35,376 nt of DNA. Source: Oscillospiraceae bacterium (GTDB lineage: Bacteria > Bacillota > Clostridia > Oscillospirales > Oscillospiraceae). The stretch is taken from positions 1 through 35,376 of the forward strand of contig CACYXC010000015.1 in assembly GCA_902778285.1 (NCBI GenBank), read 5' to 3'. The translations under genes were made by a program, and so were the position numbers. How positions within the stretch are numbered: position 1 is the first letter of the stretch; each line of letters begins with the position of its first letter. The notes below the pieces were generated by a model that was given only the letters and a program-made list of their open reading frames with translations, searched no databases and was not told the origin of the DNA. This document shows, in pieces, positions 20,801 through 28,233 of this stretch.

Positions 20801-21933
20801 TTCTGTTCCTCCGTAATCCTTTCTCCGCCGAGCCAAACGCTCAGCGCGTTGAGCTCCCGATCGCAGACCACGAAGTCCGCGAGCTTTCCTTCCTCCAGCG
20901 AGCCGACCAGCCCATCCGCGCCGATCTCCCGGGCGGGCGTGAGCGTGGCGGCGGTGACGGCCTCCTCCTCCGGCACGCCGAAGGAGATCGCTCTGCGCAT
21001 GCATTCGAAGAGGTTCGTGGCGGAGCCGGCGATGGTCCCGTCCGCGAGGCGGGCGATGCCGCCCTGCAGGAAGACCTGCTGTCCGCCCAGCTCGTACTCC
21101 CCGTCCGGCATGCCGCAGCAGCGCAGGGAGTCGGAGATCAGGCAGATGCGGCCCGGGAAGAGCCGGAAGGCCATGCGCACGATGCTCGGATGCAGATGCT
21201 GCCCGTCGCTGATGAGCTCGGCCACCACGTCCTCCCGCTCGGCGGCGGCGCCGATGACGCCGGGCTTGCGGTGGTGGATGGGCGGCATGGCGTTGAAGAG
21301 ATGCGTCACATGCCGGGCGCCGGCGGCGAAGGCCGCCTTCGCGTCCTCATAGGAGGCGTCGGTATGGGCCACCGAGACGGTGCACAGCTCGCTCGCCTTT
21401 CGGATGAAGTCCTCCGCGCCGTCGAGCTCCGGCGCGACGTCCGCGATGCGGATCAGCCCGCCGCAGCCGTCATAGAGCTTCCGAAAGGCCTCAAAATCCG
21501 GCAGACGCAGGTAGTCCGCGTTCTGCGCGCCCTTCTTTTTCTCGGAGAAGAAGGGGCCCTCCATCTGGATGCCCAGCAGCCGCGCGCAGCCCGCAGGCGC
21601 CTCGCGGTGAAGCCGCGCCGCCGTCGCGAAGGCGGCCGCCAGCGTCTCGTAGGGCAGGGTCATGGAGGCGGGGGCGAAGCTTGTGACGCCGTTTTTCAGA
21701 TAGTAGGCGGCCATGCGGCGCAGGCCGTCATAGTTGCCGTCGGAGAAGTCCGCGCCCGAATTGCCGTGGCTGTGCACGTCGATCAGGCCGGGGATCACCT
21801 TTGCGCCGCCGAGATCCACGCCCTCTTCGGCGGGGTCCTCGTCATAAAAGGCGGCGAAGCGCCCGTCCTCGACCCGGAAGGCGCCGGGGACGAAGCGGCC
21901 GCCGCGAAACAGCAAAGCGTTTTTGAATAGCAT
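20797..21933 (-). CDS. nagA: N-acetylglucosamine-6-phosphate deacetylase
   Basis: A 378-residue amidohydrolase-fold enzyme that removes acetate from GlcNAc-6-phosphate during recycling or use of amino sugars. The metal motif VHSHGNSGADF starts near residue 53; MEGPFFSEKKKGA holds the metal-binding Glu; VAHTDA, HLFNAMPP and LISDSLR carry the other conserved His and Asp positions. Length fits the family (about 380). GGAGGT precedes ATG 21933. nagB, the usual next enzyme, is not adjacent; instead the coupled gene is a lipoprotein. Confidence 0.95.
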   Translation of the reverse strand: MLFKNALLFRGGRFVPGAFRVEDGRFAAFYDEDPAEEGVDLGGAKVIPGLIDVHSHGNSGADFSDGNYDGLRRMAAYYLKNGVTSFAPASMTLPYETLAAAFATAARLHREAPAGCARLLGIQMEGPFFSEKKKGAQNADYLRLPDFEAFRKLYDGCGGLIRIADVAPELDGAEDFIRKASELCTVSVAHTDASYEDAKAAFAAGARHVTHLFNAMPPIHHRKPGVIGAAAEREDVVAELISDGQHLHPSIVRMAFRLFPGRICLISDSLRCCGMPDGEYELGGQQVFLQGGIARLADGTIAGSATNLFECMRRAISFGVPEEEAVTAATLTPAREIGADGLVGSLEEGKLADFVVCDRELNALSVWLGGERITEEQK

Positions 21934-21978
21934 TTCGCACCTCCTGCTGTAAAACCGGATTCTTTCTCAGTCTGTAAC

Positions 21979-22006
21979 AGTATACCACGAACGCGCGAAA
22001 ATACAA
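21979..22006 (-). promoter_or_regulatory. nagA promoter
   Basis: On the minus strand TTGTAT (22001-22006), 16 bp, TATACT (21979-21984). Confidence 0.55.
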
Positions 22007-22008
22007 GG

Positions 22009-22069
22009 GCCCGCATTTCGGGTGCGGGCGTGACAAGGGGCTGTGAAAAAGCCTCTTCACAGCCCCTTG
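22009..22069 (-). terminator. two hairpins ending the sigma/anti-sigma operon
   Basis: Stem 22034-22069 is a perfect 14-bp CAAGGGGCTGTGAA / TTCACAGCCCCTTG hairpin, sharing the GGGGCTGTGAA stem with the one after metQ. A second stem, GCCCGCA / TGCGGGC (22009-22029), follows on the minus strand and directly precedes the nagA -35 box. Neither has a strong U-tract. Confidence 0.55.
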
Positions 22070-22085
22070 TTTCAGGATTTGATTT

Positions 22086-23177
22086 TCACTCCGCTTGCCA
22101 GAGGACGAGGTCGCCGAGGACGATGCGCTCTACGTCGTCGATGTCGATCGCCGCGCCCCAGCCGCAGTGCAGATTGACGACGCCGTTTTCATAGGGACAG
22201 GTCAGCGCGCCGCCTGTGGAGAACTCCGAGCCGTCCGGGAAAAGGAGCCTTGCTTCTATACAGACCTTATCCTCCAGAATGCTCCATGGTCCATAGGCTT
22301 CCTGATCGGCCTGCGGCGTATGGAACGCGGCGTCGCCCTCGTAGTGCACTTTCCACACAGCGGAAAACGGCGTCAGCTCCAGGCCGACAAGCTCAATATC
22401 CCTGTCCAGTTCCTCATCATGATACACGGCGCGGCCGAAGTCGAAGTCCCTCCGCTGCTCCTGTGTCGGTTTAAAGGCGACCGGGCCGAAGCTGCGCCGC
22501 GCTCCCTCTCCGACGGTCATCAGCAGCTCCAGCTCCGCGCTCTCCTCTTTTATGGCCGCAAGCTCATTCTGCAGCCGCTCCGTGTCCATCAGGCACTGCA
22601 GGGTCATGGTCTGCGTCTGCTCGTCATAGGCGTAAGTCTGCACGGCCTCGCGGATCGCCTCCGTTCCCGATACGGAGAGCTCCGCAGGCAGCTGCGGCGC
22701 GGCAAAACCGCCGAGCTCCGTGCCCTTGAGGCACCATGAGAAGCGCGTATCGTTCGGGAAGCCCTCCGCCTCCTCCTTCGTCACGGGGGAGATGTTCACG
22801 TAGACGCGCTGCTCCTGCCCGTCGTTGACCGCGGAGAGCAGGACGAGACCGCTGCCGCCCTCCTCGGGCACTTCATATTCCACATAGCTGTCCGCGTGGT
22901 GCTCCTCGATCTGAAGGTCCTCCTTCAGCGCCTGCTGCCGCGCGGCGTGGACGTTCCAGGCCGCATAAGCCGTCACGCTCAGAGCCAGGACCAGCGCCGC
23001 GGCGAGTGCGAGGGTCAGAGCGCGCCTTTTCAGGCCGCGCCCGGGTTTTTTATCACTCAGATTCAGTTTCATTTTCGTCAGCTCCTTGATTCTCATCGCG
23101 GAGACGACGTTCTGCTCCTCCATCGGCACGGAGCTGTCCTCCAGGCCGTCGAGCAGGCTGTGAATATTGACTTCCAT
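22086..23177 (-). CDS. DUF4179-type anti-sigma factor
   Basis: A 363-residue single-pass membrane protein. The cytosolic N-terminus (about 1-50) should bind the sigma factor. One transmembrane helix (about 52-73) follows, with the junction AYAAWNVHA typical of DUF4179 proteins, then a large extracellular domain of about 290 residues with a beta-rich look. It starts 1 nt after the sigma gene stop, with AAGGAG upstream, so the two are coupled. By family analogy it holds the sigma factor inactive until an envelope signal releases it. The signal is unknown. Confidence 0.8.
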   Translation of the reverse strand: MEVNIHSLLDGLEDSSVPMEEQNVVSAMRIKELTKMKLNLSDKKPGRGLKRRALTLALAAALVLALSVTAYAAWNVHAARQQALKEDLQIEEHHADSYVEYEVPEEGGSGLVLLSAVNDGQEQRVYVNISPVTKEEAEGFPNDTRFSWCLKGTELGGFAAPQLPAELSVSGTEAIREAVQTYAYDEQTQTMTLQCLMDTERLQNELAAIKEESAELELLMTVGEGARRSFGPVAFKPTQEQRRDFDFGRAVYHDEELDRDIELVGLELTPFSAVWKVHYEGDAAFHTPQADQEAYGPWSILEDKVCIEARLLFPDGSEFSTGGALTCPYENGVVNLHCGWGAAIDIDDVERIVLGDLVLWQAE

Positions 23178-23178
23178 T

Positions 23179-23730
23179 TCAGCCGTCTCCTTTCAGGCAC
23201 TCGAATCCGGTGAGCTGCTGCCGAAGCTTTTCGCGCCCGCGCCGGAGCCTGGTCTTGACCGTGGAGGGGTTCATCCGCATCTTCTCCGCGATCACGGGGA
23301 TGCTCTGGCAGTAATAGTAGAAGCGGAGAAAGATCTCCCGGTCCGGCTGCGGCAGGGAGAGCACCGCCTCCCGCACCAGCCGGTCCCGCTCCCGCCGGTC
23401 GAGTTTTTCGATCAGCGCGTCCTCCGGCAGGATCAGGATGTCATCCTCCAGCGGCAGCTCCCGCTTCCGCTCCCGGAGCTTGCGCAGCGCGAGGCTGCGG
23501 GCGGTGCGGCTCAGATAGCCCTTCAGGTTCAGCGGAACAAGCGCGTCCGCGCGCTTCCAGAGCGTGACGAACACGTCTGCCGTCACCTCCTCCAAATCCG
23601 CCCGACTCATGCTCCCCTGCAGGACGCTGTTCACAATGCTCCCCACATAGGCGCTGTAGCGGTCTATGAAAACCTCCAGCGCCTCCTGTTCTCCTTTTTG
23701 CAGCAGCGCCAGCGCTTTCGCGTCGGTCAA
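23179..23730 (-). CDS. RNA polymerase sigma factor, ECF type
   Basis: A 183-residue sigma-70 family protein with only regions 2 and 4. Region 2 covers about 15-80 (IDRYSAYVGSIVNSVL, DVFVTLWKRAD), region 4 about 115-180 with LPQPDREIFLRFYYYCQSIP and the helix-turn-helix MRMNPSTVKTRLRRGREKL. The start is probably TTG at 23730: GAGGTGA lies 5 nt upstream. The GTG at 23739 is itself inside that Shine-Dalgarno sequence. An ECF-like promoter upstream suggests autoregulation. It is coupled to the anti-sigma gene. Confidence 0.9.
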   Translation of the reverse strand: MTDAKALALLQKGEQEALEVFIDRYSAYVGSIVNSVLQGSMSRADLEEVTADVFVTLWKRADALVPLNLKGYLSRTARSLALRKLRERKRELPLEDDILILPEDALIEKLDRRERDRLVREAVLSLPQPDREIFLRFYYYCQSIPVIAEKMRMNPSTVKTRLRRGREKLRQQLTGFECLKGDG

Positions 23731-23770
23731 GCGTCTCACCTCGATTCGTTCTTACCACGGCCGTTCACCT

Positions 23771-23802
23771 ATAATAGTCCGCGAAAAGGCCCGACGGTTT
23801 CA
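23771..23802 (-). promoter_or_regulatory. ECF-type promoter of the sigma/anti-sigma operon
   Basis: On the minus strand TGAAAC (23797-23802), then 15 bp, then CGGACTATTAT (23771-23781). TGAAAC with about 16 bp to a CG-starting -10 matches the general form of ECF promoters (for example SigW TGAAAC-N16-CGTA), so the sigma factor may drive its own operon. Confidence 0.6.
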
Positions 23803-23841
23803 AAAAACTGAGCTTGTTTGAATATTTCGTTCCCATACAGG

Positions 23842-23878
23842 CAGCGCCTTCTTTTCCGCGGCGGAAAAGAAGGCGCTG
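23842..23878 (-). terminator. long perfect hairpin after the ABC exporter operon
   Basis: An 18-bp arm CAGCGCCTTCTTTTCCGC and its exact complement are separated by one base, 34 bp after the exporter stop. No U-tract follows on the minus strand, so it may act as mRNA 3' protection or a Rho-assisted terminator. Confidence 0.55.
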
Positions 23879-23911
23879 TACGTGCTTTTGCTGCAGGTTT
23901 TTCCTTTCTGA

Positions 23912-25822
23912 TCATTCCAGCTCGAAGGCGCCGGTGTAGAGCTGGTAGTAGGTGCCCTTTTCGGCGATGAGCTTCTCGTGGCTGCCGCGCTCGATGATGC
24001 GGCCGTGGTCGAGCACCATGATGACGTCGGAGTTCATGACCGTGGAGAGGCGGTGGGCGATGACGAAGACCGTGCGGCCCTCCATGAGCTTATCCATGCC
24101 CCGCTGCACGATGGCCTCGGTGCGGGTGTCGATGGAGGAGGTCGCCTCGTCGAGGATCATGACCGGGGGATCGGCCACGGCGGCCCGGGCGATGGCGATC
24201 AGCTGGCGCTGGCCCTGGGAGAGGTTGGCGCCGTTATTCTGCAGCTCGGTCTCGTAGCCCTGGGGCAGCCGGGTGATGAAGTCGTCCGCCCCGGCGAGCT
24301 TCGCCGCTTCGATGCAGTCGGCGTCGCTGGCGTCCAGCCGCCCGTAGCGGATGTTCTCCATGACCGTGCCGGTGAAGAGGTTGGTGTCCTGCAGCACGAT
24401 GCCGAGAGAGCGGCGCAGATCCTTTTTCCTGATCTTGTTGACGTTGATGCCGTCGTAGCGGATCTTGCCGTCGGCGATGTCGTAGAAGCGGTTGATGAGG
24501 TTGGTGATCGTGGTCTTGCCCGCACCGGTCGCGCCGACGAAGGCCACCTTCTGGCCGGGCTCGGCATAGACCGAGATGTCGTGCAGGACGGGCTTTTCGG
24601 GGTTATAGGCGAAGTCCACGTCCACCATGCGCACGTCGCCGCGCAGCGGGGTATAGGTGATGCCGCTGCCGTCGGTGTGGGGATGGCGCCAGGCCCAGTG
24701 CCCGGTGTGCTCCTCCGTCTCGTGCAGGCTGCCGTCGGCGTCCTCGGTGACGTTGACGAGCGTCACATAGCCGTCGTCGGTCTCGGGCGCCTCGTTGATG
24801 AGCGTGAGCACGCGCTGCGCGCCGGCGCCGGCCATGACGATGGAGTTGATCTGCTGGCTGAGCTGGTTCACGTTGCCGGTGAACTGGCGGGACATGTTCA
24901 GGAAGGGGATGAGCACCGTGATGTCGAAGATCTTGCCCGAGAGGCTCAGGTTCGGGATGCCGGCCAGGATGAACACGCCGCCCGCGAGGGCCAGACCCAC
25001 ATACAGGATGTTGCCGATGTTGCCGATGATGGGGCCGAGGGTGCTGGCGTAGGCGTTGGCGCGGAAGGCCACGTCACGCAGCTCGTCGTTGACGCGGTCG
25101 AAGTCCTCGAGGCTCTGCTGCTCGTGGCAGAAGACCTTGATGACCTTCTGACCGTCCATCATCTCCTGCGCAAAGCCCTCCATCGCGCCGGTGGCTTTCT
25201 GCGCCTTGACGAAGTACTTGGCGGAGCCGCCGCCTATGTGCTTGGTCACATAGAACATGGCGACCACGCCCAGCAGCAGCACCAGCGTCATCCACACGCT
25301 GAAATACAGCATGATCGCCAGCACCGCCAGCACGATGGAGACGGAACGGATCAGCGCGGGGAAGGAGCCGCTCACCAGCTGGCGCATGGTGTCGATATCG
25401 TTGGTGTAGAAGCTCATGATGTCGCCGGTCTTGCGGGTGTCAAAATAGCGGATGGGAAGGCCCTGCATGCCGTTGAACATCTCCCGGCGCATCTTGTCCA
25501 GAAAGCCCTGTGTCATGTAAGCCATGAGCTGGCTCTCCACGGTCAGGGAGATGATGGACAGGGTATAGAGGCCGATCAGCAGGAAGATGAGGGGCATGAG
25601 CTCTGCCTTGGCGGCCGCCCAGTCGCCCGAGAGATACCATTTTTCGATGACAGCCAGCACGCGCTGGATAAACAGAGACGGGATCGCCGCGACGACGGCG
25701 GAGAAGAGGATGCAGAACACGCTCAGCGGCGCCAGTACCGGATAGAAGCCGAAGAACTTCTTCAAAACCCAGCCGATGGCGGCGAAGTTTTCTTTCAGAT
25801 TGCCCTGTCCGTGCTTATTCAT
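23912..25822 (-). CDS. ABC exporter half-transporter, catalytically canonical subunit
   Basis: A 636-residue membrane ABC exporter: six transmembrane helices (about 30-330), then an ATPase domain with Walker A GATGAGKTT, signature LSQGQRQ, Walker B MILDEATSS with the catalytic Glu, and H-loop IAHRLST. Between the two domains is an extra stretch of about 40 residues (around HTGHWAWRHPHTDG) that some heterodimeric exporters carry on this subunit. The start at 25822 has GGAGGTGA upstream and overlaps the end of the partner gene by 8 bp; the upstream in-frame start at 25933 lies inside the partner gene. With the next gene it should form a multidrug- or lipid-type heterodimeric exporter. Confidence 0.93.
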   Translation of the reverse strand: MNKHGQGNLKENFAAIGWVLKKFFGFYPVLAPLSVFCILFSAVVAAIPSLFIQRVLAVIEKWYLSGDWAAAKAELMPLIFLLIGLYTLSIISLTVESQLMAYMTQGFLDKMRREMFNGMQGLPIRYFDTRKTGDIMSFYTNDIDTMRQLVSGSFPALIRSVSIVLAVLAIMLYFSVWMTLVLLLGVVAMFYVTKHIGGGSAKYFVKAQKATGAMEGFAQEMMDGQKVIKVFCHEQQSLEDFDRVNDELRDVAFRANAYASTLGPIIGNIGNILYVGLALAGGVFILAGIPNLSLSGKIFDITVLIPFLNMSRQFTGNVNQLSQQINSIVMAGAGAQRVLTLINEAPETDDGYVTLVNVTEDADGSLHETEEHTGHWAWRHPHTDGSGITYTPLRGDVRMVDVDFAYNPEKPVLHDISVYAEPGQKVAFVGATGAGKTTITNLINRFYDIADGKIRYDGINVNKIRKKDLRRSLGIVLQDTNLFTGTVMENIRYGRLDASDADCIEAAKLAGADDFITRLPQGYETELQNNGANLSQGQRQLIAIARAAVADPPVMILDEATSSIDTRTEAIVQRGMDKLMEGRTVFVIAHRLSTVMNSDVIMVLDHGRIIERGSHEKLIAEKGTYYQLYTGAFELE

Positions 25823-27557
25823 CGCCGTCACCTCCCTTGGTCTGCTGCTCATAGATCTCGCGGTAAATGGAACTGCGCGCCAGAAGCTCGTCATGGGTTC
25901 CGGCATCGACGATGGTGCCGCCGTCCATGACAAGGATCAGATCCGCATCCTCCACGGAGTGTACGCGCTGGGCGATGATGATCTTGGTGGTCTCGGGGAT
26001 GTATGTCCGGAAGCCCGCGCGGATGAGCGCGTCGGTGCGGGTATCCACCGCGGAAGTGGAGTCGTCCAGGATCAGGATCTTCGGCTTTTTCAGCAGGGCC
26101 CGGGCGATGCACAACCGCTGCTTCTGCCCGCCGGAGACATTGGTGCCGCCCTGCTCGATGTGGGTGTCGTAGCCGTCGGGGAAGGAGCGGATGAAATCGT
26201 CCGCCTGCGCGAGCCTGCAGGCCTCGGCGATCTCCTCATCCGTGGCCGCGGGATTGCCCCAGCGCAGGTTTTCCCGGATCGTACCGGAAAAGAGCACGTT
26301 CTTCTGCAGCACCATGGAGACGGCGCTGCGCAGGGTCTCGATGTCGTAATCGCGCACATCCACGCCGCCGACCTTCACGCGGCCCTCCGTCACGTCGTAC
26401 AGGCGGGGGATCAGCTGCACCAGCGTGGTCTTGCCGGAGCCGGTGCCGCCCAGGATGCCCACGGTCATGCCGGACGCGATGTGCAGGTCGATATCGGCCA
26501 GGGCGCTCTCCCTGGCGTCTTTGGCATATTTGAAGGACACATCCTCAAAGTCCACGGAGCCGTCCGCCACTTCCATGACGGGGCTTTCGGGATTGGAGAG
26601 GGAGGGCTTCTCGTTGAGCACCTCGGCCAGGCGCTTCATGGCCTCCATGGACATGGTCATCATCACATAGATCATGGAGATCATCATCAGGCTCATCAGG
26701 ATCTGCATGCCGTAGGTGAGCATGGCCGAGATCTGACCCACGTCAATGACCTGGCCGCGGCTCTCCACGATGATCCTGGCGCCGACCAGCAGCACAAAGA
26801 CCATGTTGAAGTTCATGCACAGCGTCATCAGCGGGGAGTTGAGGGCCACGATGCGCTCGGCGCGGGTGAAGTCCTTTCGGATATCGTCCGAGGCCGCGGC
26901 GAACTTCTGCTTTTCAAAGTCCTCGCGGGCAAAGCTCTTGACCACGCGCATGCCGCGCACGTTCTCCTCGATGGACTCGTTCATCCGGTCGTACTTGCGG
27001 AAGACCGCCCGGAAGGCGGGCATGGCGTGCCTTGCGATCACCAGCAGGCCCGCGATCAGCACCGGGATCACGACCACAAAGGTGGTGGCGAGGCTGCCGC
27101 CCATGCGATAGGCCATGATGATCGAGAACACGAACATCAGCGGCGCGCGCACCGCCAGCCGTATCGTCATCATGAAGGCCATCTGCACGCTGCCGATGTC
27201 CGTGGTCAGGCGGGTGACGAGCGAGGCGGTCGAGAACTTGTCGATGTTTTCAAAGGAGAAATGCTGGATGCGCTCAAACACGTCCCGCCGCACGTTGCGG
27301 GCAAAGCCGGTGGAGGCCTTCGAGCCCATGTAGCCGCCGCCCGCGCCGCACAGCAGGGAGACGACCGCCATGGCAACGAGGATCACGCCCACGCGCACGA
27401 CCTCGTTCATCGGGGCGCCCGCCTTGATGTCGTTGACGAGGTCGGCGGTGAAGAAGGGGATCAGCACCTCTATCAGCACCTCGAAAACCATGAACAGCAA
27501 GGTGCAGATCGCCGGGGCCTTATACTCCCGGATGCACTTGACAAAGGTTTTAATCAT
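25815..27557 (-). CDS. ABC exporter half-transporter, degenerate-site subunit
   Basis: A 580-residue ABC exporter subunit with six transmembrane helices (about 12-310) and an ATPase domain: Walker A GTGSGKTT (371-378), signature VSGGQ (474-478), Walker B ILILDDSTS with Asp499 where the catalytic Glu is expected, and Gln530 (IIIAQRVHS) in place of the H-loop His. These two changes mark the degenerate ATP site known from heterodimeric exporters such as TM287/288 and BmrCD. It overlaps marR by 8 bp at its start and the partner gene by 8 bp at its end, so all three are coupled. Confidence 0.93.
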   Translation of the reverse strand: MIKTFVKCIREYKAPAICTLLFMVFEVLIEVLIPFFTADLVNDIKAGAPMNEVVRVGVILVAMAVVSLLCGAGGGYMGSKASTGFARNVRRDVFERIQHFSFENIDKFSTASLVTRLTTDIGSVQMAFMMTIRLAVRAPLMFVFSIIMAYRMGGSLATTFVVVIPVLIAGLLVIARHAMPAFRAVFRKYDRMNESIEENVRGMRVVKSFAREDFEKQKFAAASDDIRKDFTRAERIVALNSPLMTLCMNFNMVFVLLVGARIIVESRGQVIDVGQISAMLTYGMQILMSLMMISMIYVMMTMSMEAMKRLAEVLNEKPSLSNPESPVMEVADGSVDFEDVSFKYAKDARESALADIDLHIASGMTVGILGGTGSGKTTLVQLIPRLYDVTEGRVKVGGVDVRDYDIETLRSAVSMVLQKNVLFSGTIRENLRWGNPAATDEEIAEACRLAQADDFIRSFPDGYDTHIEQGGTNVSGGQKQRLCIARALLKKPKILILDDSTSAVDTRTDALIRAGFRTYIPETTKIIIAQRVHSVEDADLILVMDGGTIVDAGTHDELLARSSIYREIYEQQTKGGDGDE

Positions 27558-28020
27558 CGCTCTTCTCGCTTCCTTTCCCGCAGTCCGACCAGGCGTTTTT
27601 CAGCATCACGTCCGTGACGGCCAGAAGCTCTTCGATCTGCGCTTCACTCAGCCCGCGGGTGAGCCAGGAGAAGGTCTCCTGTTCCACCCGGGTGACCTCG
27701 TCCTTCAGGCCCTTCGCCTTCTCGGTCGAGGAGACGCGCTTGAAGCGGCGGTCCCGGCTGCTCTGCTCGCAGCGGATGAACTCCTTTTTCTCAAGCCTTC
27801 GCAGAATGTCCGTCATGTTGGCGTGGCTGAGGCGCGAAGCCTGCTCCAGATCGCGCTGGCTGATCTCCTGCCGGCCCTCCGCCTCGAGCCGGCCGAGGCT
27901 CGCCAGCACGCCGAACTGCACGCCGGTCAGCTCCTTCTCGCCGAGCATCTCGTCGAGCTTGCGGCGAAAAGCCCGGTGCAGCAGGGAAAAGCGAAAGCCA
28001 ATGGGCAGTTCCTGCAGCAT
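27550..28020 (-). CDS. MarR family transcriptional regulator
   Basis: A 156-residue winged-helix regulator. The helix-turn-helix region QRDLEQASRLSHANMTDILRRLEKKEFI and wing RCEQSSRDRRFKRVSSTEKAK are typical MarR. It is the first gene of an operon with a two-gene ABC exporter, the common arrangement in which MarR represses its own operon until a substrate binds. ATG 28020 is chosen because GAGATGAT (one mismatch to GAGGTGAT) is correctly spaced upstream; a TTG at 28035 has no such site. A 26-bp palindrome lies at the predicted transcription start. Confidence 0.92.
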   Translation of the reverse strand: MLQELPIGFRFSLLHRAFRRKLDEMLGEKELTGVQFGVLASLGRLEAEGRQEISQRDLEQASRLSHANMTDILRRLEKKEFIRCEQSSRDRRFKRVSSTEKAKGLKDEVTRVEQETFSWLTRGLSEAQIEELLAVTDVMLKNAWSDCGKGSEKSDD

Positions 28021-28043
28021 ATCATCATCTCGCAAAATAAAAT

Positions 28044-28099
28044 GTCGTACACGACATGTCGTGCGCGACTTATTATAGCCGTTTTCCCGGCGTTGTCAA
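28044..28099 (-). promoter_or_regulatory. marR-ABC promoter with MarR-type operator
   Basis: On the minus strand TTGACA (28094-28099), 16 bp, TATAAT (28072-28077). Immediately downstream is a 26-bp palindrome (28044-28069) with a perfect core CACGACATGTCGTG and outer GTCG/CGAC arms (only one base pair step differs). It covers the transcription start, ideal for repression by the MarR encoded next. Confidence 0.85.
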
Positions 28100-28174
28100 G
28101 CCCCGAAGCTCTGCTTCCGCCCTTTTTTGCGGATCTCTCCCGCTGCCGGGCCGGCGCTTTTTTCTCCGGCGCTC

Positions 28175-28203
28175 TTGCCTGCCGGGGCGGGATTTGGTAA
28201 GAT
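28175..28203 (+). promoter_or_regulatory. addBA promoter
   Basis: TTGCCT (28175-28180), 17 bp, TAAGAT (28198-28203), 30 bp upstream of the addB ATG. Confidence 0.55.
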
Positions 28204-28233
28204 AGACGCGAAAAGAAAACGGGAGGGCAGAGC

